This document shows, in pieces, positions 19,368 through 28,900 of a stretch of DNA of 64,000 nucleotides; within the stretch, counting starts at the first letter, position 1, and every line of letters begins with the position of its first letter. The stretch lies in assembly GCF_009905735.1 (NCBI RefSeq), contig NZ_JAAALE010000001.1, positions 124,001-188,000 on the forward strand, read 5' to 3'. The DNA comes from Porphyrobacter sp. SLTP (GTDB lineage Bacteria > Pseudomonadota > Alphaproteobacteria > Sphingomonadales > Sphingomonadaceae). The position numbers and the translations under genes are program-made. The notes under the pieces were generated by a model. That model ran no database searches. It saw only the letters and a program-made list of their open reading frames with translations, and was not told the origin of the DNA.

Positions 19368-19991
19368 TCAGGGCATCGACACCGCGTAAGTCACGCGGCC
19401 ATTCTGCGCATTGACGCCACCATAGGTGCCGGCTGCGACGATGTTCTGGTTGAGGTAGGAGAAGGTCCAGCGCGCATCAAGGTTCGTCACCTTCGTCCCG
19501 CTCGTGGGGGAAAGATTGATGCTGGTCGTCGCGCCATCAACCAAGGTGGGGTGAGCCAGCGCGGTGGCGCTTGTATTGGCGGCTACGGAAACGGCCATCT
19601 GCGACCACGAGATCGTGTCGCCAGCGCCATTGTTGAGCGCGCCAAGCGTCGTCGAGCTAAAGGCGATCGTGCCATTGTTGCCGGTAACGCGCGCGGTGAC
19701 CTGGCCATTGGTCAGGTCGCCGCCCGTGCCAGCAACCGACGTGCCGTCACCCACGTTGGCCGCGGGTACGGTGAAAACGAGGTTGTCGACCGTCGTGTTG
19801 ACGGCCCGATCCGTGCCGGTGCCGATGCGGACATAGACGAACTTCGGAATGGTCACGGTGAAGTCGAGATTGGCACTCGCCGTCAGCGGGCTAGCAGTGC
19901 CAGTCACAAACCGCGATTCTGCCTGGGCTCCGGTCGAAAAAGATGCTGTGGCAGCAAGGATTACTGCCGAGAGAAAAAGCTTAGTGGTCAC
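19368..19991 (-). CDS. Pilin-like secreted protein (probable major subunit)
   Basis: First gene of the six-gene operon. A GTG at 19991 is a better start than the upstream ATG at 20018, because GGAG lies exactly eight bases before it and the resulting signal peptide (TTKLFLSAVILAATASFSTGAQA) is ideal. The mature protein (about 184 residues) is cysteine-free, T/A/N/V-rich and beta-stranded, with the opening ESRFVTG and a long run of short strands. It ends VAAGTYGGVNAQNGRVTYAVSMP. The composition and terminal strand pattern resemble fimbrial subunits assembled by donor-strand exchange, though no Pfam fimbrial signature can be confirmed by eye. Confidence 0.68.
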   Translation of the reverse strand: MTTKLFLSAVILAATASFSTGAQAESRFVTGTASPLTASANLDFTVTIPKFVYVRIGTGTDRAVNTTVDNLVFTVPAANVGDGTSVAGTGGDLTNGQVTARVTGNNGTIAFSSTTLGALNNGAGDTISWSQMAVSVAANTSATALAHPTLVDGATTSINLSPTSGTKVTNLDARWTFSYLNQNIVAAGTYGGVNAQNGRVTYAVSMP

Positions 19992-20513
19992 GATTTGGTC
20001 TCCGATCTTAATAATCATGCGTTCGAGTGATCGCGCCGCTGCCTATATCCCGTGAATGGTTAACATCTCGTTCAGTCTGTTTTTTATGGCGAAATGCACC
20101 GAGAGAGCCGGCCGTGGATTTGACCGCCAGCCTGCTTGTAAGTCTCTGCGCCAAGAACGGCGTGTGCCCGCAGAACCGAGTATTGCAGCAGTCAGATGAA
20201 GAGACATGAGGCGCCGCCAGAGCAAATGCACTGGACTGTATGAGTTGGTGAGAGGCGAGGCTGGGGCGGTGCCACCGTCCCAAGACATTCGGTACCTCGG
20301 CGCCGCGCCGGAAGCCGGATGGCACGCGGTGGCAATGTGAGTGTGGTTCCGGCTTGGCCTGCGGAGTGGCGGGGCCACATTGTCTATGCTGAAAGCGGGA
20401 AAGGGATCGCTTCGCCATGCGGACCGGCGTGCGATGATGCGGACGGCATCCACCGCAAGCGATAGAGCCTAGGCCACTATTGGAATGTCCGCTCTATCAC
20501 TGCACAGCTGTGC
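19992..20513. other. Leader and promoter region of the pilus-like operon
   Basis: About 520 bp upstream of the first pilin-like gene and downstream of the MarR-type gene; both genes are on the minus strand. The open frames here overlap each other in several frames and look non-coding. No confident promoter hexamers or terminator were seen. Confidence 0.4.
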
Positions 20514-21272
20514 CTATGGAAATTCTTCCAGTGCACGGCCGACAGCCACCACCCCTTTGCGGGTCAGATCGATGAGCGTAACGCGCTGGTCGACATCGCT
20601 GGTTCTGCGCTTGATCAGACCCTCTCGCTCCAATCGATCGATCTGACGAAAGGCTGTCGTTGGCGGCGCGCGGGATACCTTGATCAGGCTCTTGGTAGAA
20701 ACGGCCGTCCCCCCTGAGAACTGCACAAAGAGTTCCAGAAGCATATCCCACGCCGGCCCATCGTGAGCATCTGGCGGCAAGAACTTGGCGCGTTGTTGGC
20801 GAAACTGAATGAGGAGCAGGGCTACCTTTGCAAGTTCCAGCGCGTTACGCTCAATCCGGGCGGCGGTAGACGGCATGTTGTAGCTTGAACGGACAACCGC
20901 GGGCCGCCAATCCTGCTCGACCGCTTCGGCCATGTTGATCAGTCTCCGCCCCAAGCCGCGCAGCTCATCGGGTGAGAGCCTCGCGACGAGCTCGTCCAGC
21001 AACGCAATCTTCAAAGTCAGGGGGTGGCGCGGGTCGGATGATCTGGTGGCTGGATAGGGCGGTGGCATGTCAAACGCTGTCGCTTCGGCCATGTCGGGGT
21101 CAAAACTCTCAGACTGTTCTGGCAGCATTGAACTCAGCTCGACCAACCGTTTGCGAGCGTCCTCCACCAAAAACCCGTGCGCGCTTGCAGCATCTTCAAG
21201 CGACAGGCCATCGGCCAACGAAGATAGCAGGAATTGAACCCGCGATTCGCGTACCTTCGCTTGTGACTTCAC
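20514..21272 (-). CDS. MarR-type winged-helix regulator with N-terminal extension
   Basis: The C-terminal ~100 residues form a winged helix: helix-turn-helix SLIKVSRAPPTTAFRQIDRLEREGLI followed by the wing KRRTSDVDQRVTLIDLTRKG (strands and turn, typical of MarR). The N-terminal ~140 residues are helical and lack a recognised domain, which is longer than classical MarR (about 150 residues in total). The GTG at 21272 is chosen because GGGGGA lies six bases upstream; it gives a 252-residue protein beginning VKSQAKVRESRVQF. It sits between the pilus-like operon and the adhesin gene, so it may control one or both surface systems (inference). Confidence 0.78.
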   Translation of the reverse strand: MKSQAKVRESRVQFLLSSLADGLSLEDAASAHGFLVEDARKRLVELSSMLPEQSESFDPDMAEATAFDMPPPYPATRSSDPRHPLTLKIALLDELVARLSPDELRGLGRRLINMAEAVEQDWRPAVVRSSYNMPSTAARIERNALELAKVALLLIQFRQQRAKFLPPDAHDGPAWDMLLELFVQFSGGTAVSTKSLIKVSRAPPTTAFRQIDRLEREGLIKRRTSDVDQRVTLIDLTRKGVVAVGRALEEFP

Positions 21273-22132
21273 AGCCGTTCCCCCGTCGCGATTGCACGTG
21301 GTGCTATATGACCAACTTAGTTGAATCAAGCGCGTTGGATAACATTACAAAACAATGAAGGTCGTTGTTAGACTTAGAGCGTTTAACTATACATTTGTGC
21401 ATCGTTCTATCGGGCATCGAAATGCGGTGCGCGCTTGGCGGACCAAAGAAATGAATCGCGCGGCCGTTTCGGGCTTCATTCGCGCACCAGCATGGTCGCC
21501 ATGCGATAGCCAAGGCATCCCAGCTATCGCTGTCGGCACCTGCCCGATGATGGGGCTTTCAGACAAATAATCACTGAACAGGTCGTTCGGTGAATTAGAC
21601 TGTCTGGTGCGATGCGGCGCTCGTCAGAACATCCGAGGCGGTATCTGATCGAAAGTCCTAGCAGGTGACGTGGGGAGGGGGCGGCATGCTGCCTGGCTGG
21701 CAAAAGGCTGCCCCGCATACGAATTCGCTCTGCGTCTGGTCTGGTCGCCCGATACTTGAGCATGGCCAGAAAGGCGTCTCTGCTGCCGCGCTGAGCAAAG
21801 GGCGCACTGGGTCTGTTCCGAAACGCCCCCAAAATGCATAGCCCAACATTGCCGTGCGATGGCGTTTCAACTGGAAACCGGCCTCGCCGAGGCTGGCGCG
21901 AACCCAACCCCACACTGTCACTCTGACCGCCAAACCGAACGGATTTTGTCGCCAACGCTCCCACATTTTCGTCACACGGAAGTAAGGAAATTGGGGAAAA
22001 GGTGCCAAGATGGTGCAAATTGACAACACTGTGTGCAGTGAATCCCGTCAAAGCATAAACACCCAAAACGAGGCTTGCGTTGCCCCAAACCACTGGCTAA
22101 TGCACCGTCACGCACTAAGGGAGTTTCTTTTA
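21273..22132. other. Long upstream region of the adhesin gene
   Basis: About 860 bp without a supportable gene. The first 150 bp are AT-richer than the surroundings and probably hold the regulator's promoter. The last 150 bp form the adhesin leader, ending in AAGGGAG before the ATG at 22133. Long upstream regions are common for large regulated adhesin genes. No operator could be identified. Confidence 0.45.
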
Positions 22133-25100
22133 ATGGACAGGATGGTGAGTGTGAACAGTAGCGCAAATGAGGCTACAGTTAGCCACAACGAGCAGGATGC
22201 CGGACACTCGGCAGTTCAGGCGCAAAAGGCGGTCGTTGCTGCTTCGCAGCCGAACGCTCAGCAAGCTCACGCTGCTCCGTCTCAGCCGGCGCGCGCAGTG
22301 CCGACCGAAGCCGAACTGGCAGCGGTAAAGGTTGCTGCTGCAAACTCGGCCGCTGAGGCCGAAGAAGTTCTCGCGAAGCTCGCTGAGGACGCCGAGAAGG
22401 ACAAGGAAGAACTCCAGCTTGCGGTTGCTGAAGAAGCTGAAGCCGAAGCAGATGTGGTCGAGACCGCAGAGTTCACGGCCACTGCTCCTGCAATCGATCT
22501 GACCTCGGGCCTGACCACCGTACAGTTCGCTCAGGCTGGTATGCCCGCGCGTCAGGGCGTTGATGGTTCCAGCTCGCTGGGTCAAGATGATGAGGATGGC
22601 GGTATCTCCGGCGTCCTGATCGGTGTCTTGGCGCTCGCTGCGATCGGCGGCGGCATTGCTGTTGCAGCCGGCGGCGGAAACAAGGAAAGCGATCTTCCCA
22701 GCAATTCGCCCCCCGTCGCGGGTGATGATACGCTGGCCGCGACCGAAGGTTCGGGCACTGTCAATCTGTCGGTGACCGCCAATGATAGCGATCCCGATGG
22801 CAACACCTTGACCTACACGGCCAACGGAACCCTCCCGGTCGGCGTTACGCTTTCGGCCACTGGTGCTGTCACCTTCGACAGCAACAACGCCGAATACAAC
22901 AGCCTGGCTGCTGGTGCGACCCGCGCTCTGACGTTCTCCTACACCGTCAACGACGGCAACGGCGGAACTGACACTGCGAACGTCACGCTCACCGTAACCG
23001 GCACGAATGACGCGCCGGTCGCTGTTGCGGACACCGCTGCGGCAACTGAAGATGCTCCGGCAGTGACCGGTTCGGTCGCAACCAACGACAGCGATGTCGA
23101 TGCTGGTACGACGCTCACCTACGCCTTGGCGGCTCCGGTTGCCGGTCTGACGCTGAACGCGAACGGCACCTACAGCTTCGACCCGTCGAACGCTGCCTAT
23201 CAGCCGCTTGCGGCTGGTGCGACGCAGGTTGTTGTGGCCAACTACACCGTCAGCGATGGTGCAGGTGGTACTGCAACTTCGACCCTGACCATCACCGTGA
23301 CCGGCGCGAATGATGCTCCGGTGGCTGTGGTTGATGTGGCTACTGCGACCGAAGATGGCGCCGTGGTGACGGGCTCGGTGGCGACCAATGACAGCGATGT
23401 CGATACGGGCGCCACGCTGACCTACGCGGTTGTGGGTACCCCGCCGGCTGGCGTTACGCTGAACGCAAACGGCACCTACAGCTTCGATCCGTCGAACGCA
23501 GCTTATCAGTCGCTTGCGGCTGGCGCGACCCAGTCGGTTGTCGTCAATTACACTGTCAGCGACGGGATTGCCCCGCCGGTGGCTTCGACCCTGACGATCA
23601 CCGTGACGGGCGTGAACGACGCTCCGGTGGCTGTGGCTGATGTGGCTGCTGCAACCGAAGATGGTGCGGCGGTGACTGGTTCGGTCGCAACCAACGACAG
23701 CGATGTCGATACGGGTGCTGTGCTGACCTACGCACTGGCGGCGCCGGTGGCAGGTCTGACCCTGAACGCGAATGGCAGCTACAGCTTCGATCCGTCGAAC
23801 GCTGCCTATCAGTCGCTTGCGGCTGGTGCGACCCAGGTGATTGTTGCCAACTACACCGTCAGCGATGGCAATGGTGGTTCGGCGACATCGACCCTGACGA
23901 TCACTGTAACCGGCACGAACGACGCTCCGGTGGCTGTGGCTGACGTTGCAACTGCAACCGAAGATGGTGCAGCGGTGACCGGTTCGGTCGCGACCAACGA
24001 CAGCGATGTCGATAACGGCGCGGTCCTGACTTATGCGCTCGATGCACCGGTTGCTGGCCTGACGCTCAATGCCAATGGTAGCTACAGCTTCGATCCGTCG
24101 AATGCAGCCTATCAGTCGCTCGCAGTTGGCGAGACCACCGATGTGGTGGCGACCTACACTGTGACCGACGAGAACGGTGCAGAGTCGACCTCGACCCTGA
24201 CGATCACTGTGACTGGCGTGAACGACGCTCCGGTGGCTGTTGCTGATGTTGCTGCTGCGACGGAAGATGCTGCGCCGGTGACCGGTTCGGTCGCAACCAA
24301 CGACAGCGATGTCGATAACGACGCGGTCCTGACCTACACGCTGGACGCTCCGGTGGATGGTCTGACGCTCAATGCGGATGGTAGCTACAGCTTCGATCCG
24401 TCGGATGCGGCCTATCAGTCGCTTGCAGTTGGCGAGACCACCGATGTGGTGGCGACTTACACTGTGACCGACGAGAACGGTGCAGAGTCGACCTCGACCC
24501 TGACGATCACTGTGACCGGCGTGAACGACGCTCCGGTGGCTGCGGATGATGTTGCAACCGCGACGGAAGACGGCCCGGACGTGACCGGTTCGGTTGCGAC
24601 CAACGACAGCGATGTCGATGCCTCCGACGATCTGACCTACGAACTGGACGCACCGGTTGCGGGCCTGACGCTCAACGCGGACGGTAGCTACACCTTCGAC
24701 ACGTCGAATGCGGCCTACCAGTCGCTTCGTTCGGGTGCGACGCAAGTTGTGGTTGCGAACTACACCGTCAGTGACGGCAATGGTGGTTCGGATACTGCCA
24801 CGCTGACGATCACCGTCACCGGGACGAACGATGCTCCGGTCATTACGTCGGCGACGACGGGGACGGTGGCTGAGAACGCCGCTACTTCGACGGTCGTGTA
24901 TGATGCGAATGCAACCGATGTCGACGCGGGTGACGTGCTTTCCTACAGCATCAGCGGTGCTGATGCGGCGGCCTTCAATATCGATGCTGCCACGGGTGAA
25001 GTGCGCTTGAACGCTCCGGCGAACTTCGAGCGTCAAACGAGCTACTCGATCACAGTGACGGCAACCGACAACGGGAACCCGGCACTGTCGGCCACTCAGG

Positions 25101-25861
25101 CGATCACCATTGCCGTTACGGACCAGATCGATGTCCTGTCGATTGATGTCGGTGCGTTTAATGATCCGGAAGTTATCGACGCCGGAATTCAGCCCGGTGA
25201 CGTGACGGACACGAACTTCCAGTTCACCGAAACGTCGGGTGGGTTCTCTGAAGTCGAAATCGTCAACTTCAGCGGCAACGATTTCATCTTCTTCGATGGG
25301 TTTGATCCGAGCGATTACACCTTCCAGGACGATGGCAACGGGAACCTGGTGCTTTCGCGTCTCGATGACGACGGCGCCACCACCAACCTGATCACTCTGG
25401 TTGATGTGCTGGACGGCCTGACGATCGATCCGATCGTGACCGAAGCTGATGCAGAAGCGGCTCTGGCGCTTGCCTTTGGTGCTGGCGATTACTTCCGGGG
25501 CTCGGCTGCTCCGGCAGATGTCGCAACCTCGGGTATCGCCACGTTCAATGCGGCGGGTGTGCAGGCTACCTTCATCGAAGACCTCGATGCACCGGAAAGC
25601 TTCATCATCATCCAGAACTTCCGCGCTGACGACCGCATCCTGTTCCTCGATGGCGACATCGGTGAAGTGAGCTTCGGCACCGACCCCGATGACGCCCGCG
25701 ATCTGCGCATCGAGTACTTTGATTTCACCACGAACCAGGCGAGCACGATTATCCTTGATAACGTGCTCGACCCCGACGGTCCGATCGTGTTCGACGAGGC
25801 AAGTGCCGAGGCGGCGGTTGGAGCTATCATCGGCGCGGGTGATTACTTCCAGGTGGGCTAA
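22133..25861 (+). CDS. Large repeat adhesin (VCBS/cadherin-like), type I secretion substrate
   Basis: Predicted surface adhesin of 1242 residues exported by the downstream type I machinery. Layout from the ATG at 22133 (GGGAG nine bases upstream): an Ala/Glu-rich helical, coiled-coil-like stretch (about 40-115); a hydrophobic glycine-rich segment (GVLIGVLALAAIGGGIAVAAGGG, about 160-182, two motifs of which 20 residues are the core); one divergent VCBS-type repeat (about 193-295); six near-identical 101-residue VCBS repeats (about 296-902, each with ATEDG, TNDSDVD and YSFDPSNAAYQSL); one cadherin-like domain (about 903-1000). It ends in two related modules, each finishing in GAGDYF. There is no N-terminal signal peptide, as expected for type I substrates, whose signal is C-terminal. 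Many D/N-rich turns imply calcium binding. The first methionine-containing frame extends to 22010 but that extension lacks a ribosome site. Confidence 0.85.
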   Translation: MDRMVSVNSSANEATVSHNEQDAGHSAVQAQKAVVAASQPNAQQAHAAPSQPARAVPTEAELAAVKVAAANSAAEAEEVLAKLAEDAEKDKEELQLAVAEEAEAEADVVETAEFTATAPAIDLTSGLTTVQFAQAGMPARQGVDGSSSLGQDDEDGGISGVLIGVLALAAIGGGIAVAAGGGNKESDLPSNSPPVAGDDTLAATEGSGTVNLSVTANDSDPDGNTLTYTANGTLPVGVTLSATGAVTFDSNNAEYNSLAAGATRALTFSYTVNDGNGGTDTANVTLTVTGTNDAPVAVADTAAATEDAPAVTGSVATNDSDVDAGTTLTYALAAPVAGLTLNANGTYSFDPSNAAYQPLAAGATQVVVANYTVSDGAGGTATSTLTITVTGANDAPVAVVDVATATEDGAVVTGSVATNDSDVDTGATLTYAVVGTPPAGVTLNANGTYSFDPSNAAYQSLAAGATQSVVVNYTVSDGIAPPVASTLTITVTGVNDAPVAVADVAAATEDGAAVTGSVATNDSDVDTGAVLTYALAAPVAGLTLNANGSYSFDPSNAAYQSLAAGATQVIVANYTVSDGNGGSATSTLTITVTGTNDAPVAVADVATATEDGAAVTGSVATNDSDVDNGAVLTYALDAPVAGLTLNANGSYSFDPSNAAYQSLAVGETTDVVATYTVTDENGAESTSTLTITVTGVNDAPVAVADVAAATEDAAPVTGSVATNDSDVDNDAVLTYTLDAPVDGLTLNADGSYSFDPSDAAYQSLAVGETTDVVATYTVTDENGAESTSTLTITVTGVNDAPVAADDVATATEDGPDVTGSVATNDSDVDASDDLTYELDAPVAGLTLNADGSYTFDTSNAAYQSLRSGATQVVVANYTVSDGNGGSDTATLTITVTGTNDAPVITSATTGTVAENAATSTVVYDANATDVDAGDVLSYSISGADAAAFNIDAATGEVRLNAPANFERQTSYSITVTATDNGNPALSATQAITIAVTDQIDVLSIDVGAFNDPEVIDAGIQPGDVTDTNFQFTETSGGFSEVEIVNFSGNDFIFFDGFDPSDYTFQDDGNGNLVLSRLDDDGATTNLITLVDVLDGLTIDPIVTEADAEAALALAFGAGDYFRGSAAPADVATSGIATFNAAGVQATFIEDLDAPESFIIIQNFRADDRILFLDGDIGEVSFGTDPDDARDLRIEYFDFTTNQASTIILDNVLDPDGPIVFDEASAEAAVGAIIGAGDYFQVG
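23018..24838 (+). repeat. Six tandem 303-306 bp VCBS-coding repeats
   Basis: Units start at about 23018, 23321, 23627, 23930, 24233 and 24536; the second is 306 bp and the others 303 bp. Each encodes one 101-102-residue VCBS/cadherin-like domain. Units 4 and 5 (23930-24535) are almost identical over their second halves, suggesting a recent duplication. Recombination among units could change adhesin length. Confidence 0.9.
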
Positions 25862-25900
25862 TAATAATAAGTCTTACAAAAATTTTAGAAGGAAGAAGTT

Positions 25901-28900
25901 ATGGCACGGGTTACTCTTGGTACCGGTGAATCGATCACCGTCGGGGGGAATACTGAGATTTTCGGTACCTCTGGCGCGCAGAACGTCACCATCATCGACG
26001 GTTCGACCGTCACTTTCCGCAGCGGTTTCAACAGCGGCGGTGACACGATCCGCCTTAACGGGAACGCATCGGATTTCTCGGTGTCGTTCAGCGGCTCGAA
26101 CGTGACGCTGACGAGCGTCACGGATGGGATCACCGTGGTTATTCCGATCGGTGTTGTTGCCAACACCATCGTGTTCGACAACGGCGACTCGCGCAGCCTC
26201 TCGCTCGTGAACGGTGTCCCGACCCTTGGCGGTCAAGCCATCACCGGCACGCCGACCGCTCTTCCGGCTGGCCCCGGTGTGTATGAAGTGACTTCGTCGG
26301 GCGAAGTGCTCGAAGGTGGGGTTCTCACCTTCACCGTCACGCGCACCGACACCAGCACTGCCGAAACGCTTCAGGCAACTGCCCTCGGCTTCACCAATGG
26401 CGGTACCATCGTTGATGCGCAGCAGGGTGATGACTTCACTGTCGCTGGTGCAACCTTGACCTTCGCAGTGGGTCAGGCAACGCGCACCTTCACAATCTCC
26501 GCTCCGCTCGATGCAGAAGTCGAAGGCGTTGAAGGCCTTCGGGTCAACATCGTGAAGGGCGGCAGCCAAGTTGTTGCAACCACGACTGCGCTGATCCTTG
26601 ACGGCACGCCTGAAGGTCAGACCTTCCAGCTGACCACCGGTCTTGACACCGTTGGCACTGGCGTTCCGACTGATCTGATTGGCAGCGGCGGCAATGCTGG
26701 CACCGGTGGTAACGACACCATCGTTGCCGTTACCGGCGAAGTCAGCCTGCTCAACCCGAACCTCGGCCTGACCGGCACTCTGACTCCGTTCGACAACATC
26801 AACGGCGGCGCTGGCACCGACACCCTTCTGGTGCTCGACAACGGCAACCCGTTCACCTCGGCCCCCAACTTCACCGGCGTCACCGTCGATAACGTCGAGA
26901 GCCTCGATTATCGTGCGCCGACCCGCGGGTTCCTCGGTGGCGCGTTCAACGTGAACACCGCTGGGTTCGATGGTCTTGAGAACGCAACGTTCTTCATCAA
27001 CGGTTCCACGACCCAGACCATCACGCTTGACGACGAAACCACGTCGACTGCGGCCAATGGCGTGACCCCCACGGACGTCAACACCAGCGCCACCGTCACC
27101 CAGATTGGTGATGGCGACTTGGTCATCAACGGCGGCGGCGATAGCCTCAACGTGACGGCTGCTGACGGTAACGTGTTTGTCGGCGGGGCAAATCAAAACG
27201 GTGGGCTCGCTCCGACCGGGACGGCCGCTTCGAACTCGTACGACACGGTAGCTATCACCGGCGGTCGGAACGTCACTGTCACTGATCGCGGTGCGCAGGA
27301 ACTGGCGACCGTTTCGGTTACTGGCACCGGCAACAACGTCAGCGTCCGCGGTGCGGCGGTGACTGCGGTCAACGTCTCGAACCTCGCTGACACCGGCTTC
27401 CGTGACATTGATGTTGACGTGAACGCGGCAGCAACGCTTACGCTTACCGGCATCAACGACGCCGACGATTTCGGCTCGCAGTTGTTCGACATCAATAGCC
27501 AGGGCAACATTCGCGTCGTAACCGACTCGAGCGTCAACGGCCTGGCCGATCTGATCTCGAAGGGCACCCGCGTTGACTTGGTCAGCAATGGCGACCTCGC
27601 CTTGAGCGACATCAACGTGCTCGGAACCAACGCTACGGTCAGCATTGAAGCCAACGGTGACGTCGGTCTCGACAACATCGATGGTGGCGCTGAAAATGGC
27701 GTGCCGGAAGTGTTCGGTAATTCGGCTGGTTCGACGGCTAATGACGTTCGGAACGTGATCCTGTCGGGCACTGGCTCGGTAACGATGACGTCTGTTCAGC
27801 AGGCAGGCAATACGAACGACACCAAGACCACGATCACTTCGACCAACGTTCCGGGCGGGATCACGATCTTCGATCAGCTTGGCAATGACACGCTGTTCAA
27901 TGGATCTGCCAACACCGGCAACGACAACATCACTTTTGGTGCAACCACTGAAGACAACAGCTTCGGCGGCGGAACCGACCGTGTCACCTTCAATTCCGAC
28001 ACCTTCGGGACCACTGGTGGGACTGGTACGAGTGGTTCGTTCGATGGCGGCGAAAGTGTCGGCGACGACGACCGTCTGGTTATGGAATCGAACGACGCGG
28101 CGACCTTCACCAGCACCGCTCAGGCCGTTGTCAACTTCGAGCATCTCGAACTGGATTTCCAAGATGTCGCCAAGCATGACGTCATCAACCTGGCGAACAT
28201 CGGTCTGAACGACATTTCGAATGTGACTTCGGACATCGGTGCGGGTTCTGAGCCCGAGATCTCCCGTGTGTTGTTTTCCGGTGAAACTACCGGGGCTGAC
28301 AGCGTCACGATTACTGCTGCCGGTCTTAACGTGACCGTCCCGCTCACCGATGACCTTGGTGACGGCATCCCCAACAATGGTGATGACGCAGCAGCGATCG
28401 CGGCGAAGGTTGCGGCAGCCATCGATGGTGTGAATGGCTACAGCGCGGTCGTCGATCCCGACAACAGTGAAGCTGTCATCATCACCGGTCCCACCGGCGT
28501 CGATGCCAACGTCGCTGTAAGCTTCACCGACGGAACGGATATCGGTGCGCCGGGCCGCGAGCAAATTCTCGGAATCCTCAACAATGATGGTCGGGCTCCG
28601 GCCGCTGAAGATCCCGATACTGCTCTGCTTGAGCTCACATCGGTGACCATCCTGAATGGTGAAACCATCACGATCCAGTATGACAATGTTGATGGGACCG
28701 ATGGCGAGTTCACCTTCACGAACACCACCGGGCAGGCGTTGACTCAGGAGGGCGGTACTCTTGCTGACCTGATCGTTGCGGCAGCAAATGCTGATGGTGA
28801 CTTCAACGATAATGCAGTTGCAGTTCGCGTCGGTAACAATGTCCGCTTCACCGCACTTGCTGGTGAGACGGATGGCGACACAGCCTTCATCTTCAACGGA

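Noticed and set aside
20008..20418. A 136-codon minus-strand frame upstream of the first pilin-like gene
   Set aside because: It overlaps the leader, has no signal peptide and shows a histidine/arginine-rich composition unlike a real product.
22018..22045. TTGACA near 22019 as a -35 box for the adhesin gene
   Set aside because: No acceptable -10 hexamer follows at 16-18 bases.
22130..25036. A 968-residue minus-strand frame opposite the VCBS repeats
   Set aside because: It is the mirror of the repetitive plus-strand adhesin codons. It has no ribosome site and an Arg/Val/Ile-rich, repeat-like composition that follows the plus-strand repeat period.
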